A stretch of 50,283 bases of DNA from Kribbella antibiotica (GCF_004349055.1 NZ_SMKX01000053.1:1-50283); one strand, 5' to 3'; positions 1 through 7,818 are shown, counted from the stretch's first letter. Notes: a model not told the origin generated them from the sequence alone. Numbers and translations are program-made.

Positions 1-124
1 CGGGCCCAGCAGGAACGGGAAGAGCAGGTAGAAGAGCAGCTCACTGCACAGCGACCAGCTCGGCGGGTTCACGCTGATGAAGGTCTCGTGCTGCGGGAAC
101 CAGGAGTGGAGCAGGAACAGGTTC
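1..124 (-). repeat. Perfect inverted copy of 515-638
   Basis: Bases 1-124 are the exact reverse complement of bases 515-638, which lie inside the first acyltransferase gene. I compared the two stretches base by base and found no mismatch. The match reaches base 1, so its outer limit is unknown. It stops one base before the ATG at 126, so the true upstream region of that gene is not visible here. A contig-end fold-back artefact is the simplest explanation. A real inverted duplication or an invertible segment (125-514) is the alternative. Confidence 0.97.
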
Positions 125-125
125 C

Positions 126-1298
126 ATGACTTTGTCACCGCCTGCTGTTGCCGAGGGCAACACCGCCGAGAGTTTCCGGACCAAACTTCCGTCGCTGACC
201 GGGATCCGCTTCATCGCGGCCGCCCTGGTCTTCTTCTTCCACGCGACCTTCAGCGATCCGCCGATGAATCCCTTTGCCGACAAGGCGTGGGAAGAAGGCT
301 TCCGGACGCTGTTCAGCCAGGCCGGCTGGATGGGTGTGTCGTTCTTCTTCGTGCTCAGTGGTTTCGTGCTGACCTGGTCGGCGCGTCCCGGCGACACGGT
401 GACGGGCTTCTGGCGCCGCCGGGTGCTGAAGATCTTCCCCAACCACATCGTGATGTGGGCGCTGGCGATGATCCTGTTCGCCGGTGCCGTGACGCCGGTC
501 TCGACCTGGCTGCCGAACCTGTTCCTGCTCCACTCCTGGTTCCCGCAGCACGAGACCTTCATCAGCGTGAACCCGCCGAGCTGGTCGCTGTGCAGTGAGC
601 TGCTCTTCTACCTGCTCTTCCCGTTCCTGCTGGGCCCGATCAAGCGGATCAAGGAGCGCACGCTGTGGTTCTGGGCCGGTGGCATGGTCGTCGGCATGCT
701 GGGTGTCCAGCTCGTCACCGACTTCCTGATGCCGCAGAACCCGCCCACCCCGGAGGGCTTCGGCGTCTCGCTGTGGGAGTTCTGGTTCGGGTACAACTTC
801 CCGCCGGTCCGGATGTTCGAGTTCGTCCTCGGCATGATCCTGGCCCGGCTCGTGATGGCCCGGGCCGTGCCGAAGGTCGGGATCATCCCCGCTGCCGTGC
901 TCTGTGTCGTCGGCTACGTGGTCGCCATGGTCGTCCCGTTCCTCTACGGCCTCAACCTGGTCACCGTCATCCCGATCGGCGTTCTGATCTGCGCGATCGC
1001 CCGGGCCGACATCGACGGTACGCCGACCTTCCTGCGCAACCGCACCTGGCAGTGGCTCGGCGAAGTCTCGTTCGGGTTCTACCTCGCGCAGTACGTGGTG
1101 ATGTACACGATCCGCACCCGGCTGATGGACGAGAAGCTGTTCAGTCCGTTCCCGGCGATCTTGGTGCTGATCAGCTTCTTCTTTGCGACCCTGTTGGTGG
1201 GCTGGCTCCTGATGGTCTGTGTCGAACGCCCGGTGATGCGTCGCTGGGCGCGGCCGGTCAAGTCCCGCACCAAGGAGCCTGCCGCAGTCTCGCACTGA
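126..1298 (+). CDS. Acyltransferase family 3 membrane protein (OafA/YrhL type)
   Basis: 390-residue integral membrane protein of the acyltransferase-3 family, which moves acyl groups onto cell-surface or exported carbohydrates and small molecules. The N-terminal SLTGIRFIAA segment runs into membrane helix 1, which carries the family His (H39, in FFFHAT). It is followed by GFVLTWSAR and FWRRR (about 96-99), the expected Arg-rich loop motif, then NPPSWSL and many hydrophobic segments. The ATG at 126 gives an N terminus that lines up with the paralogue at 2391. No ribosome binding site can be judged because the upstream sequence is an inverted copy of bases 515-638. The gene lies 51 bp before an alpha/beta hydrolase. 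The acyl donor and acceptor cannot be told from sequence. Confidence 0.9.
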   Translation: MTLSPPAVAEGNTAESFRTKLPSLTGIRFIAAALVFFFHATFSDPPMNPFADKAWEEGFRTLFSQAGWMGVSFFFVLSGFVLTWSARPGDTVTGFWRRRVLKIFPNHIVMWALAMILFAGAVTPVSTWLPNLFLLHSWFPQHETFISVNPPSWSLCSELLFYLLFPFLLGPIKRIKERTLWFWAGGMVVGMLGVQLVTDFLMPQNPPTPEGFGVSLWEFWFGYNFPPVRMFEFVLGMILARLVMARAVPKVGIIPAAVLCVVGYVVAMVVPFLYGLNLVTVIPIGVLICAIARADIDGTPTFLRNRTWQWLGEVSFGFYLAQYVVMYTIRTRLMDEKLFSPFPAILVLISFFFATLLVGWLLMVCVERPVMRRWARPVKSRTKEPAAVSH

Positions 1299-1349
1299 CC
1301 CCTGATTTCCCCTGCAGTCCGAAAAACACCGTAGATACAAGGAGATTTC

Positions 1350-2132
1350 GTGCCCACGATCGACGTCAATGGCACCCCCGTCCACTACACCTCTGAGGGC
1401 AGTGGGCCCGGACTGCTGTTCGTGCACGGCACGGCAGCGGACGGCGAGACCAACTGGGGCCACGTCCGCGAGCACTTCACCGAGCGGCACACCGTCATCA
1501 CCCCCGACTTCTCGGGAAGCGGCAAGACGCCGTTGCACGCCGATGACCTGAGCCTGGACGAGCTGGTCGAGCAGGTGATCAGCGCGGCCGGTGCCGTGAC
1601 GTCCGAGCCGTTCGACATCGTCGGCTTCTCGCTCGGCGCCGTGGTTGCGGCTGCGGCTGCGGCCAAGTACCCGGAGCGGGTACGCCGGCTGATCGTCATC
1701 AACGGTTGGGCACGCAACGACGACGCGCGTCAGCAGCTCGCCGTTGACCTGTGGCGCCGGCTGTCCGACCTCGACGCCGAGGCCTTCGGGGCGTACAGCG
1801 CATTGCTGATCTTCTCGCCGCCGTTCCTGGCCAGCTTCGGCGCCGAGGGCGTCAAGGCCACCGTCGCGGGGATCACGGCCGAGGCCGGGACGCTGCGTCA
1901 GATCGAGCTCGACCACCGGGTCGACATCACCGACCGGCTGTCGTCGGTCACCGCTCGCACCCTGGTCGTCGGTTCGACCCGGGACCTGCTGATCCCGGTC
2001 GAGCACTCGCGGGAGATCCACGAGGCCCTCAAGGACAGCGAGTACGCCGAGCTGGAGAGCGGTCACATGGTCGTCTTCGAGAAGACGCCCGAGCTCGTCC
2101 AGCTGATCGTCGAATTCCTCGATCGGGACTAG
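1350..2132 (+). CDS. Alpha/beta hydrolase
   Basis: 260-residue alpha/beta-fold hydrolase without a signal peptide, so probably cytoplasmic. The oxyanion-hole motif HGTA is at about 26-29 and the nucleophile elbow GFSLG places Ser94. A likely acid is D212 (STRDLLIP) and the likely catalytic His is H239 (SGHMV). The GTG start at 1350 has an AAGGAG site seven bases upstream. It sits between two acyltransferase-3 paralogues, hinting at acyl ester chemistry, but the substrate is unknown. The TAG stop is formed where a MITE inserted: T and A are host bases and the G is the first base of the element. Without the element the stop would read TAA, so the protein is unchanged. Confidence 0.88.
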   Translation: MPTIDVNGTPVHYTSEGSGPGLLFVHGTAADGETNWGHVREHFTERHTVITPDFSGSGKTPLHADDLSLDELVEQVISAAGAVTSEPFDIVGFSLGAVVAAAAAAKYPERVRRLIVINGWARNDDARQQLAVDLWRRLSDLDAEAFGAYSALLIFSPPFLASFGAEGVKATVAGITAEAGTLRQIELDHRVDITDRLSSVTARTLVVGSTRDLLIPVEHSREIHEALKDSEYAELESGHMVVFEKTPELVQLIVEFLDRD

Positions 2133-2295
2133 GACGTGTCTCTTAAGTCCCCGCCTACTGCGCTGCACCCGGCACGGCACCTCGCCGCACTGGAGAAAAG
2201 GCCACGATGGAAAAGCATCGAGGCCTCCCCTCCAGCACGCCGAGCTACCGCACCGGGCACATGCTCGCTACGGCGCTGACCTAAGAGACACGCCC
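2132..2295. mobile_element. MITE-like element, 164 bp, with 18-bp inverted ends
   Basis: The left end GGACGTGTCTCTTAAGTC (2132-2149) and the reverse complement of the right end, GGGCGTGTCTCTTAGGTC (2278-2295), match at 16 of 18 positions. The element is flanked by TA on both sides (2130-2131 and 2296-2297), consistent with a 2-bp target duplication; the flanks cannot be read as more than CTA. The interior is too short for a transposase and shows no convincing ORF. GTGTCTCTTA-type ends are common for DDE elements of the IS5/IS4 kind in actinobacteria, so it was probably mobilised in trans. Family assignment is inference. Confidence 0.85.
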
Positions 2296-2390
2296 TAACC
2301 GACCGAGTCACCCGGCCGGAGCGAGCCCGCCCCTTGCTCCGGCTGTGCAGTTCCTCTGCTCCTTTCCGCCTTCTCTGGTGAGGTATTCCG

Positions 2391-3545
2391 ATGTCCGCCG
2401 ATCACGTTGTGCTGCCCAAAAACAGCGATACACCGCCACAGCCCGCCGTGCACGGCCGGCTTCCCTCACTGACCGGACTACGTTTCATCGCTGCCGTCCT
2501 GGTCTTCTGCTACCACTCGTCGCTGGCGCTGCCGGCCCTGAATCCGTTCGCCGATCCGGATCTGGCCAGTGGCTACCGGTGGCTGTCCAGCAACGCCGGC
2601 TGGGCCGGTGTCACGTTCTTCTTCATCCTCAGCGGGTTCGTGCTGACCTGGTCCGCGCGAGAGGGCGACAAGCCCCGGCACTTCTGGCGGCGCCGCTTCT
2701 TCAAGATCTACCCGAACCACCTCGTCACCTGGATCCTCGCGATCGTGCTGCTGTCCGGCGCGACCACCCAGTGGTGGCAGGCCGTCCCGAACCTCTTCCT
2801 GATCCACGCCTGGATCCCGGAGTTCTCGGTCTTCCTCGGGGTGAACCCGCCGAGCTGGTCGCTGGCCTGCGAACTCTTCTTCTACCTGTGCTTCCCGCTG
2901 TTCCTGCGCTGGATCAAGAAGATCCCGGCCGCTCACCTGTGGCGCTGGGCGGCCGGAATCGCTGCCGCGATCATCGTCGTACCGGTTCTGTCGTACGTGT
3001 TGCTGCCCTCGAACCCTCCGATGCCTGAGGGCTCGCCGGCTTCGGTGTGGCAGTACTGGAGCGTCTACATGCTGCCGCCGGTGCGCTGCCTCGACTTCGT
3101 GCTGGGCATCGTGATGGCGCGGATTCTGATGACCGGCCGCAGGTTCCCCGTGCGCCCGCTTCCCGCGGCGCTCGCCTGCGTGGCGACGTACGCGCTGTCG
3201 CTGCACGTTCCGTGGCTCTTCACCCTGGACGCGGTCTTCGTCATTCCGATGGCGCTGCTGATTCCGGCCGTGGCGCTGATGGATGTCTCCGGGCGGCCGT
3301 CCGTACTGCGCAGCCGGCCGGTGGTCTGGCTGGGTGAAGTGTCCTTCGCCTTCTACATGATTCATCTGATCCTGCTGAACGTTGTCCGTGATGCGCTGAG
3401 AGACCAGTACTTCGGGACTGTGGCCGGCGTCGGTGTGCTGCTGGCGCAGATGGTGCTGACGCTTGGCGCAGCCTGGGTGCTGTATGCAGGTGTGGAGAAG
3501 CCGGCGATGCGCCGGCTGGGTCGATCTCGTAAGGAGAACGCATGA
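2391..3545 (+). CDS. Acyltransferase family 3 membrane protein, paralogue of the gene at 126
   Basis: 384-residue multi-pass membrane acyltransferase, clearly homologous to the gene at 126 along its whole length. Shared blocks include LPSLTG-RFIAA, NPFAD, GFVLTWSAR, FWRRR, NPPSWSL and WLGEVSF. The family His is H42 (CYHSS). The ATG at 2391 follows a weak GAGG-like site (tgaggtattccg). The stop overlaps the start of the next gene by four bases (ATGA), so the oxidoreductase is probably translationally coupled. The paralogue differs enough in loops to suggest an old duplication with changed substrate, not a recent copy. The MITE lies in the 258-bp gap upstream and may have moved its promoter. 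Confidence 0.9.
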   Translation: MSADHVVLPKNSDTPPQPAVHGRLPSLTGLRFIAAVLVFCYHSSLALPALNPFADPDLASGYRWLSSNAGWAGVTFFFILSGFVLTWSAREGDKPRHFWRRRFFKIYPNHLVTWILAIVLLSGATTQWWQAVPNLFLIHAWIPEFSVFLGVNPPSWSLACELFFYLCFPLFLRWIKKIPAAHLWRWAAGIAAAIIVVPVLSYVLLPSNPPMPEGSPASVWQYWSVYMLPPVRCLDFVLGIVMARILMTGRRFPVRPLPAALACVATYALSLHVPWLFTLDAVFVIPMALLIPAVALMDVSGRPSVLRSRPVVWLGEVSFAFYMIHLILLNVVRDALRDQYFGTVAGVGVLLAQMVLTLGAAWVLYAGVEKPAMRRLGRSRKENA

Positions 3546-4450
3546 AAGCCGTCGTCATGGAGAGCTACGGAGCGCCTGAGGTGCTCACGGTGGCCTCGCT
3601 TGCCGAGCCGGTGGTTGGGTCAGGGGAGATCCTGATTCAGGTGGCAGCGGCTGCGGTGAATCCGGTCGACGTCGCCGTCCGGCGTGGTGACATCCCGTCG
3701 CCGGTGATGCCGGCTGTCGTCGGCTGGGATGTGTCTGGAACGGTCGTCGAGACAGGGCCTGGTACGACGCGCTTCCAGGTCGGCGATCGAGTGATCGCTT
3801 CGCGTTCGCAGCTCGGTACCGGTGCCGGAGTGACGGCGGAATTCGTTGCGCTGGATGAGAATCTGGCAGCCGTTGCCCCTAGCAACGTTGAGTTGGTGAA
3901 TGCGGCAGCGCTCCCGCTCGCAGCTCTAACCGCCGAGCAGGCGCTCCGCGAACTGGAGCCGGGCTTCGACGGCCGGTTGCTGGTGAGCGGGGCGGCGGGT
4001 GCGGTCGGTGGGTACCTCGTTCAGTTGGCCGCGGTCCGCGGTTGGAACCCGGCCGGACTGGCTCGTGCCTCCGACGAGCACCTGCTGAAGGAGCTTGGAG
4101 CTGCGGAGATCTTCTCGGACGGTGAGGCGGAGGACGGGCCGCCGGCTGGAACGTTCGACGTGGTGATTGATGCGGCCGGCCGGCCGGAGAGCATCGCGGC
4201 GGTGCGGGACGGTGGGCAGTTCATTTCCCTTACCCCGTTCGCAGTTCCGGAGCCGGAGCGATCTGTCACTGTCGAGATCTACGGCGTGCATATCGACGAT
4301 GGCGTCATGCTCGACGGGCTCGCCCGCCGAGTCGAGGTGGGGGAGCTGTCGGTACGGGTTGCGCAGACCTTCGGCTTCGCAGACGCCGCACGTGCGCACG
4401 CTCTCGTGGAGGCCGGCGGCACCCGCGGCAAGGTCTTGCTCACGCCCTAG
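3542..4450 (+). CDS. Quinone oxidoreductase-like MDR family protein
   Basis: 302-residue medium-chain dehydrogenase/reductase of the zinc-independent quinone oxidoreductase type, expected to reduce quinones or enones with NADPH in the cytoplasm. The N-terminal GroES-like part contains VNPVDVAVRRG (about 40-49) and VVGWDVSGTV; the Rossmann part contains GAAGAVGG (150-157) as the dinucleotide loop. Zinc ligands of true alcohol dehydrogenases are not evident. The ATG overlaps the acyltransferase stop by four bases. It converges on the VanW gene with a four-base overlap of the stop codons (ctag). Confidence 0.9.
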   Translation: MKAVVMESYGAPEVLTVASLAEPVVGSGEILIQVAAAAVNPVDVAVRRGDIPSPVMPAVVGWDVSGTVVETGPGTTRFQVGDRVIASRSQLGTGAGVTAEFVALDENLAAVAPSNVELVNAAALPLAALTAEQALRELEPGFDGRLLVSGAAGAVGGYLVQLAAVRGWNPAGLARASDEHLLKELGAAEIFSDGEAEDGPPAGTFDVVIDAAGRPESIAAVRDGGQFISLTPFAVPEPERSVTVEIYGVHIDDGVMLDGLARRVEVGELSVRVAQTFGFADAARAHALVEAGGTRGKVLLTP

Positions 4451-5328
4451 TCCACAACGTCGTACACGGTCACACCGGTCGGCACGTACTTGACCAGGGC
4501 AACGTTCTCCCGAACGAGCTCCTCGGCGGTCGTCCGGCCGGTGCGCCGGTCGATCACCGTCCGCCAGATCTCGTTGCGCCGGAAGTAGTCCGTTCCGGCG
4601 CGCAGGAACCGCTCGCCCTGCGCAAACACCCGGTACGACGTCGCGGCCGGTACGTCGGTGAAGATCTCGCCCTCGAGATACCGGTCGCTGACGCCAACTC
4701 GGAGCTGGAACGTCTGGTCGGTGTCGTTGCGGAACTGCAGGTCCACGTAGTTGTAGACGATGCTGCACCCGACACCCCACGGCAGCACCCGGCCGTTGTC
4801 CGGGAACGGATCGAAGCTGTGGGTGGACCGCTGCGTCACCGTCATCGGCGAGTGCAGCACCATCCAGTGCAGCAGGTTCGCGAGCTGGCAGATTCCGCCG
4901 CCGATCCCCGGCCGTGCCTGACCGTTCGACAGGCGCATCCCTTTGAGGTAACCCTTGCGGCGCGTTGCGTTGCCGACCACCTGGTTGAAGGAGAACGTCT
5001 CACCCGGCCGGATCAGCAGACCGTCGACCTGCTCACACGCGAGCCGCAGGTTGGTCACCTTGTTGTGCTGCATCCACATCTCGGTCTCACCGAGCTGCCG
5101 CAGCAACAACGACTTGTGGCGCTTGACCCGCACCGGTAGCGCATCCGCCTGCCGCTCCCGCGCGTACGCCGTACTGGATCGCAGCCAGTCGATGCGTTTA
5201 CGGGCGCGGTGATAGCGCACGGCCACCGGATACAGCGCCGGCACTCGCTCGCTCCAGCGCTGCCGCCGCACTTCCGGGGCGACTCGGGCGCGCTCTGCCG
5301 CACTCAATTCCTCGAGAACCATCTGCAT
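4447..5328 (-). CDS. VanW family protein
   Basis: 293 residues with a VanW-like core at about 80-220: RPGETFSFNQVVG (107-119), GIGGGICQLANLL (141-153) and a following His/Pro-rich segment. The family takes its name from a vancomycin-resistance accessory gene; its biochemical role is not settled, and it is linked to the cell envelope. No signal peptide is seen, and the basic N-terminal 70 residues are outside the VanW core. The ATG at 5328 is preceded by GGGGGAACGAACA; this putative SD lies in the loop of a small 6-bp inverted repeat (5332-5347). There is no sign of van resistance genes nearby, so resistance should not be inferred. Confidence 0.88.
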   Translation of the reverse strand: MQMVLEELSAAERARVAPEVRRQRWSERVPALYPVAVRYHRARKRIDWLRSSTAYARERQADALPVRVKRHKSLLLRQLGETEMWMQHNKVTNLRLACEQVDGLLIRPGETFSFNQVVGNATRRKGYLKGMRLSNGQARPGIGGGICQLANLLHWMVLHSPMTVTQRSTHSFDPFPDNGRVLPWGVGCSIVYNYVDLQFRNDTDQTFQLRVGVSDRYLEGEIFTDVPAATSYRVFAQGERFLRAGTDYFRRNEIWRTVIDRRTGRTTAEELVRENVALVKYVPTGVTVYDVVD

Positions 5329-5331
5329 TGT

Positions 5332-5347
5332 TCGTTCCCCCGAACGA
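5332..5347 (-). promoter_or_regulatory. Short inverted repeat over the VanW gene SD
   Basis: TCGTTC-CCCC-GAACGA is a perfect 6-bp inverted repeat with a four-base loop, placed 3-19 bases before the VanW start. On the coding (minus) strand the loop is GGGG, the only SD-like stretch. The RNA hairpin could mask or present the ribosome site; an operator is the alternative. The stem is short, so chance is possible. Confidence 0.3.
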
Positions 5348-5431
5348 CTCGAAGTTGCGCTCTAATGACGCCCATGCTTCACCATTAGTTCGGCCGCAAC
5401 TCGAACGGCCTCGCGGAACTGCGCGAGAGGC

Positions 5432-5875
5432 TCAGCCGACTTCCAGGGCCGTGCACACCCAGCGGTTGCGGCGGACCTCCATCCGGAGGGCGACTGCCCG
5501 GGAGCGTCCGCCGTGCCGCACGTGCGCAGCAACCTCGGCGACCTCCTCTGTCGGCCGGCACACCCGCACCGATCGCAGCGTGCACCGCTCCTTCGTGCCG
5601 CGGCCGATGGCGGTCGTGGTCAGCCCCAGCATGCGCACCTGGCGGTTGAGCTCGAGGAACACGTCCTCGTCGGTGAACCGAACCAGCTGAGCCACCGGAC
5701 GGTCGCCCGCCAGCACCTCCGACACCGCCTGCGCCAACCGACCACCCCAGGCGCGTGCCTCCGGCAGACCCGGCCGGGTGTCCCGAGCCGGCGGTACGAC
5801 GTTCAGTTGGCGCAGCTGCTCCTGCCGAAGCAGCAGCGTGTCATTGGTTGGTTCGCTGATCTGCATCTGGCTCAT
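5432..5875 (-). CDS. Rv3235-like conserved actinobacterial protein
   Basis: 147 residues. The C-terminal half (ERCTLRSVRVCRPTEEVAEVAAHV...RAVALRMEVRRNRWVCTALEVG) looks like the small conserved actinobacterial family named after Rv3235; the function is unknown. No signal peptide or membrane span. The start at 5875 has AGGAG six bases upstream and lies only one base past the stop of the LysM gene, so the two are almost surely one transcript. In other actinobacteria this family is, as I recall, found near secA and LysM genes; that is from memory. Confidence 0.75.
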   Translation of the reverse strand: MSQMQISEPTNDTLLLRQEQLRQLNVVPPARDTRPGLPEARAWGGRLAQAVSEVLAGDRPVAQLVRFTDEDVFLELNRQVRMLGLTTTAIGRGTKERCTLRSVRVCRPTEEVAEVAAHVRHGGRSRAVALRMEVRRNRWVCTALEVG

Positions 5876-5876
5876 G

Positions 5877-7154
5877 TCACTGCTCCTGGTGTGTGGGCGG
5901 CACTCGGAGAACTTGGCCGGGAAGAATGAGGTTCGGGTCGTCGCCGATCACCTGGCGGTTCGCCGCGTACCACTGGTGCCACCGTGCATCGATCTGCTCA
6001 CTGGTCGCGCGCGCCCCAAGCTCCTTCGCCGCGAGGTCCCACAGCGTGTCGCCAGGCGTGACCGTCACCCGCTTGGGCACGTTCACTCCACGCCCAGACT
6101 GCAGATCCGTGTACCGCGTCGAAGCCCCTGTCTCCGGCCGATCCGGCACCGGTACGCCTTGCGGCGGCAGAGCCGGCTGAGCGGCCCCCGGCTGCACAGT
6201 CGACCGGGGCTCAGTCGCACGGAAGGTGGAGTCGGCCTGCGGGGTGTTGCTCTCGGCCGACGAGCGGGGCGCGGCGGCGCGAGTGTCGGGGTGGGCCTGT
6301 GCCTCGCCGCCGATCTGTGCTGACGAGCGCGGCTCGGTGGCGCGGAAGTCGGAGGCGGACTTTGTGGTGGGGGAGTCCGGGCGGGCCTGTGGCTTGGTGC
6401 CGGTCTCCTTCGACGAGCGTGCCGCGGCGGCGTGGGTGTCGGGGTGGGCCTGGCCCTCGCCGCCGATCTGCGCCGATGAGCGCGGCTCGGTAGCGCGGAA
6501 GTTGGAGTCGGCCTGCGCCGCAGGGCGAGCCTGCGGCTGGGCGTTGGTCTCGGCCGACGAGCGGGCGGCAGCGGCGCGAGTGTCGGGTTGAGCCTGTGCC
6601 TCGCCGCCGATCTGGGCCGATGAGCGCGGCTCGGTAGCGCGGAAGTTGGAATCGGCCTGGGCTTCGCCGCCGATCTGGGCGGACGAGCGCGGCTCGGTGG
6701 TGCGGAAGTCGGCTCCGGTGAACTGGACGGTGGAGCGGGGCTCCGTGGCTCGCCAGTTGGCGGCGGGCTGCGTCGTACCGGTCTCTGGGGCCGTCCAGGT
6801 GTGCGGGGCTGCTGCGTTGGCGACACCGACGGTGAGCGGAGTGACGGCTGCGACGCCGAGGGCGGAGCGGAGGAGGGCTCGGGAGGTCGACGAGGTGATG
6901 CTGGTGGCGAGGACGCCGGCCACTCGGCCGATTGCGCCGGGGAGCTGCTCGAGGGCGGTGGCGAGCACCGCGAGGACGAGCCAGGCGTAGGCGACCCAGG
7001 CGACGGCACCGACCGCGAGCACGGTCAGCGAGTCCAGGTCGTTGGTGTTGAGCGCGGAGAATGTGCCGGCGGTCATCCACCGCAGGGCGAACCCGACGCC
7101 GACCAGGGCCCCGATCGACAGCAGGCTCTTGACTCCTCGAAGCATCCGGTTCAC
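5877..7154 (-). CDS. Membrane-anchored LysM protein with FRATEPRS repeats
   Basis: 425 residues. Hydrophobic segments at about 10-27, 43-66 and perhaps 95-116 anchor it in the membrane. A long Ala/Pro/Gln-rich linker (about 130-335) holds six copies of the motif (F/W)R(A/T)TEPRS. A C-terminal LysM domain (about 362-418: VTVTPGDTLWDLAAKELG ... ILPGQVLRVP) should bind peptidoglycan. It probably spans from membrane to wall. GTG at 7154 has GGAGG upstream; the in-frame ATG at 7145 (with GAGG eight bases upstream) is equally plausible. It precedes the Rv3235-like gene by one base. Two tandem AGTTTGCGTT repeats lie just upstream. Confidence 0.88.
   Translation of the reverse strand: MNRMLRGVKSLLSIGALVGVGFALRWMTAGTFSALNTNDLDSLTVLAVGAVAWVAYAWLVLAVLATALEQLPGAIGRVAGVLATSITSSTSRALLRSALGVAAVTPLTVGVANAAAPHTWTAPETGTTQPAANWRATEPRSTVQFTGADFRTTEPRSSAQIGGEAQADSNFRATEPRSSAQIGGEAQAQPDTRAAAARSSAETNAQPQARPAAQADSNFRATEPRSSAQIGGEGQAHPDTHAAAARSSKETGTKPQARPDSPTTKSASDFRATEPRSSAQIGGEAQAHPDTRAAAPRSSAESNTPQADSTFRATEPRSTVQPGAAQPALPPQGVPVPDRPETGASTRYTDLQSGRGVNVPKRVTVTPGDTLWDLAAKELGARATSEQIDARWHQWYAANRQVIGDDPNLILPGQVLRVPPTHQEQ
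6195..6755 (-). repeat. Coding repeats in the LysM protein linker
   Basis: The linker (residues about 134-320) contains RATEPRS-type motifs at residues 134, 150, 171, 219, 270 and 311. Four of them extend as SSAQIGGE(A/G)QA, and three of these continue as (Q/H)PDT(R/H)AAA-RSS. The DNA copies are near-identical over tens of bases, so slippage or recombination could change the copy number in frame. Confidence 0.9.
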
Positions 7155-7176
7155 CTCGCTTCGCCTCCGACCTATG

Positions 7177-7196
7177 AGTTTGCGTTAGTTTGCGTT
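7177..7196. promoter_or_regulatory. Tandem AGTTTGCGTT repeat upstream of the LysM gene
   Basis: Two exact head-to-tail copies of AGTTTGCGTT (7177-7186 and 7187-7196) lie 23 bases before the LysM start. The core TTAGTTTGC recurs in the same orientation at 8096-8104, 33 bases before the start of the BldC/excisionase-like HTH gene. A-rich direct repeats are what BldC-type regulators are known to bind, so this is a candidate binding site for the nearby HTH protein. That link is inference. Confidence 0.45.
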
Positions 7197-7262
7197 GGCT
7201 TGACCACTATAGACCGGAACTAGGCCAGGTTTGCAAGTGGATACGTCACCGAGCGTGCACGG

Positions 7263-7275
7263 TAGGTTGACCTGC
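7263..7275 (+). promoter_or_regulatory. Leaderless promoter -10 (TAGGTT) before 7276
   Basis: TAGGTT at 7263-7268 fits the actinobacterial TANNNT -10 box, and the ATG follows after seven bases (GACCTGC). There is no SD. This is the typical geometry for a leaderless mRNA and supports ATG 7276 over the upstream ATG at 7231. No clear -35 is seen. Confidence 0.55.
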
Positions 7276-7818
7276 ATGCAGTGGGATGCGCTGTTCGAGG
7301 ACCTGGAGTCGCAGTTCGAGGCGCTCCAGGAGGGTGACCTGTACGGCGAAGTCGCCGACCGGATCCGCGCCGAGGTCGGCAAGATCACGGTGCTCGACCG
7401 CCTCCGCGGTGCCGTTGACACAGTCGTCCGAATCGAACTCTCCGGCACCGAGCCTCTCCAGGGCCTGCTCACCCGGGTAGGCAAGGACTGCCTCCTGATC
7501 GAGGCCGGCCGCGAGGAATGGCTCATCCCCGTCGGCGCCCTGGTCGCCGTACACCGCCTGGGCCCTTGGGCTGAGCCCGCCGTAGGCGCAGTGGCCGGAA
7601 AGCTAGGCCTGGCCCATCTACTCCGAGGCATAGCCCGAGACCGCTCCCCAGTCACAGTCTTCTGCGGCGGCCTGCCCATCACGGGCACGATCGACCGTGT
7701 CGGCGCCGACTTCCTAGAGGTAGCCGAGCACCCCCTGGACGCCCCCCGCAGACGCTCAGAGGTCTACAACGTCCGCCTCATCCCCACCCAAGCCCTCCAA
7801 GCAGTACGACGGCGCTAG
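7276..7818 (+). CDS. Conserved hypothetical protein
   Basis: 180 residues, no signal peptide or membrane helix. I do not recognise a named domain. The sequence begins MQWDALFEDLESQFEALQ, an acidic helical stretch common at the start of a conserved actinobacterial protein. A beta-rich region follows (VRIELSGTEPLQGLLTRVGKDCLLIEAGREEWLIPVGALVAV) that repeats weakly near the C terminus (VTVFCGGLPITGTIDRVGADFLEVAEHP). The two halves resemble small SH3/Sm-like barrels, which is only an impression. The start at 7276 is chosen because of the leaderless -10 box; the reading frame is open back to 7231. It converges on the HTH gene with a four-base stop overlap. Confidence 0.8.
   Translation: MQWDALFEDLESQFEALQEGDLYGEVADRIRAEVGKITVLDRLRGAVDTVVRIELSGTEPLQGLLTRVGKDCLLIEAGREEWLIPVGALVAVHRLGPWAEPAVGAVAGKLGLAHLLRGIARDRSPVTVFCGGLPITGTIDRVGADFLEVAEHPLDAPRRRSEVYNVRLIPTQALQAVRRR

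Noticed and set aside
135..2180. Long minus-strand open frame (681 codons) at the left end
   Set aside because: It is antisense to the acyltransferase and hydrolase, which have clear family motifs; its own translation is Arg/Asp/Glu-rich without any known motif, typical of GC-rich shadow frames.
2129..2311. Small minus-strand frame spanning the MITE
   Set aside because: It covers both terminal repeats and has no family features; the element is non-coding.
4447..5328. Vancomycin resistance function for the VanW-like gene
   Set aside because: No vanHAX or regulator genes nearby, and VanW domains occur in many non-resistant bacteria.
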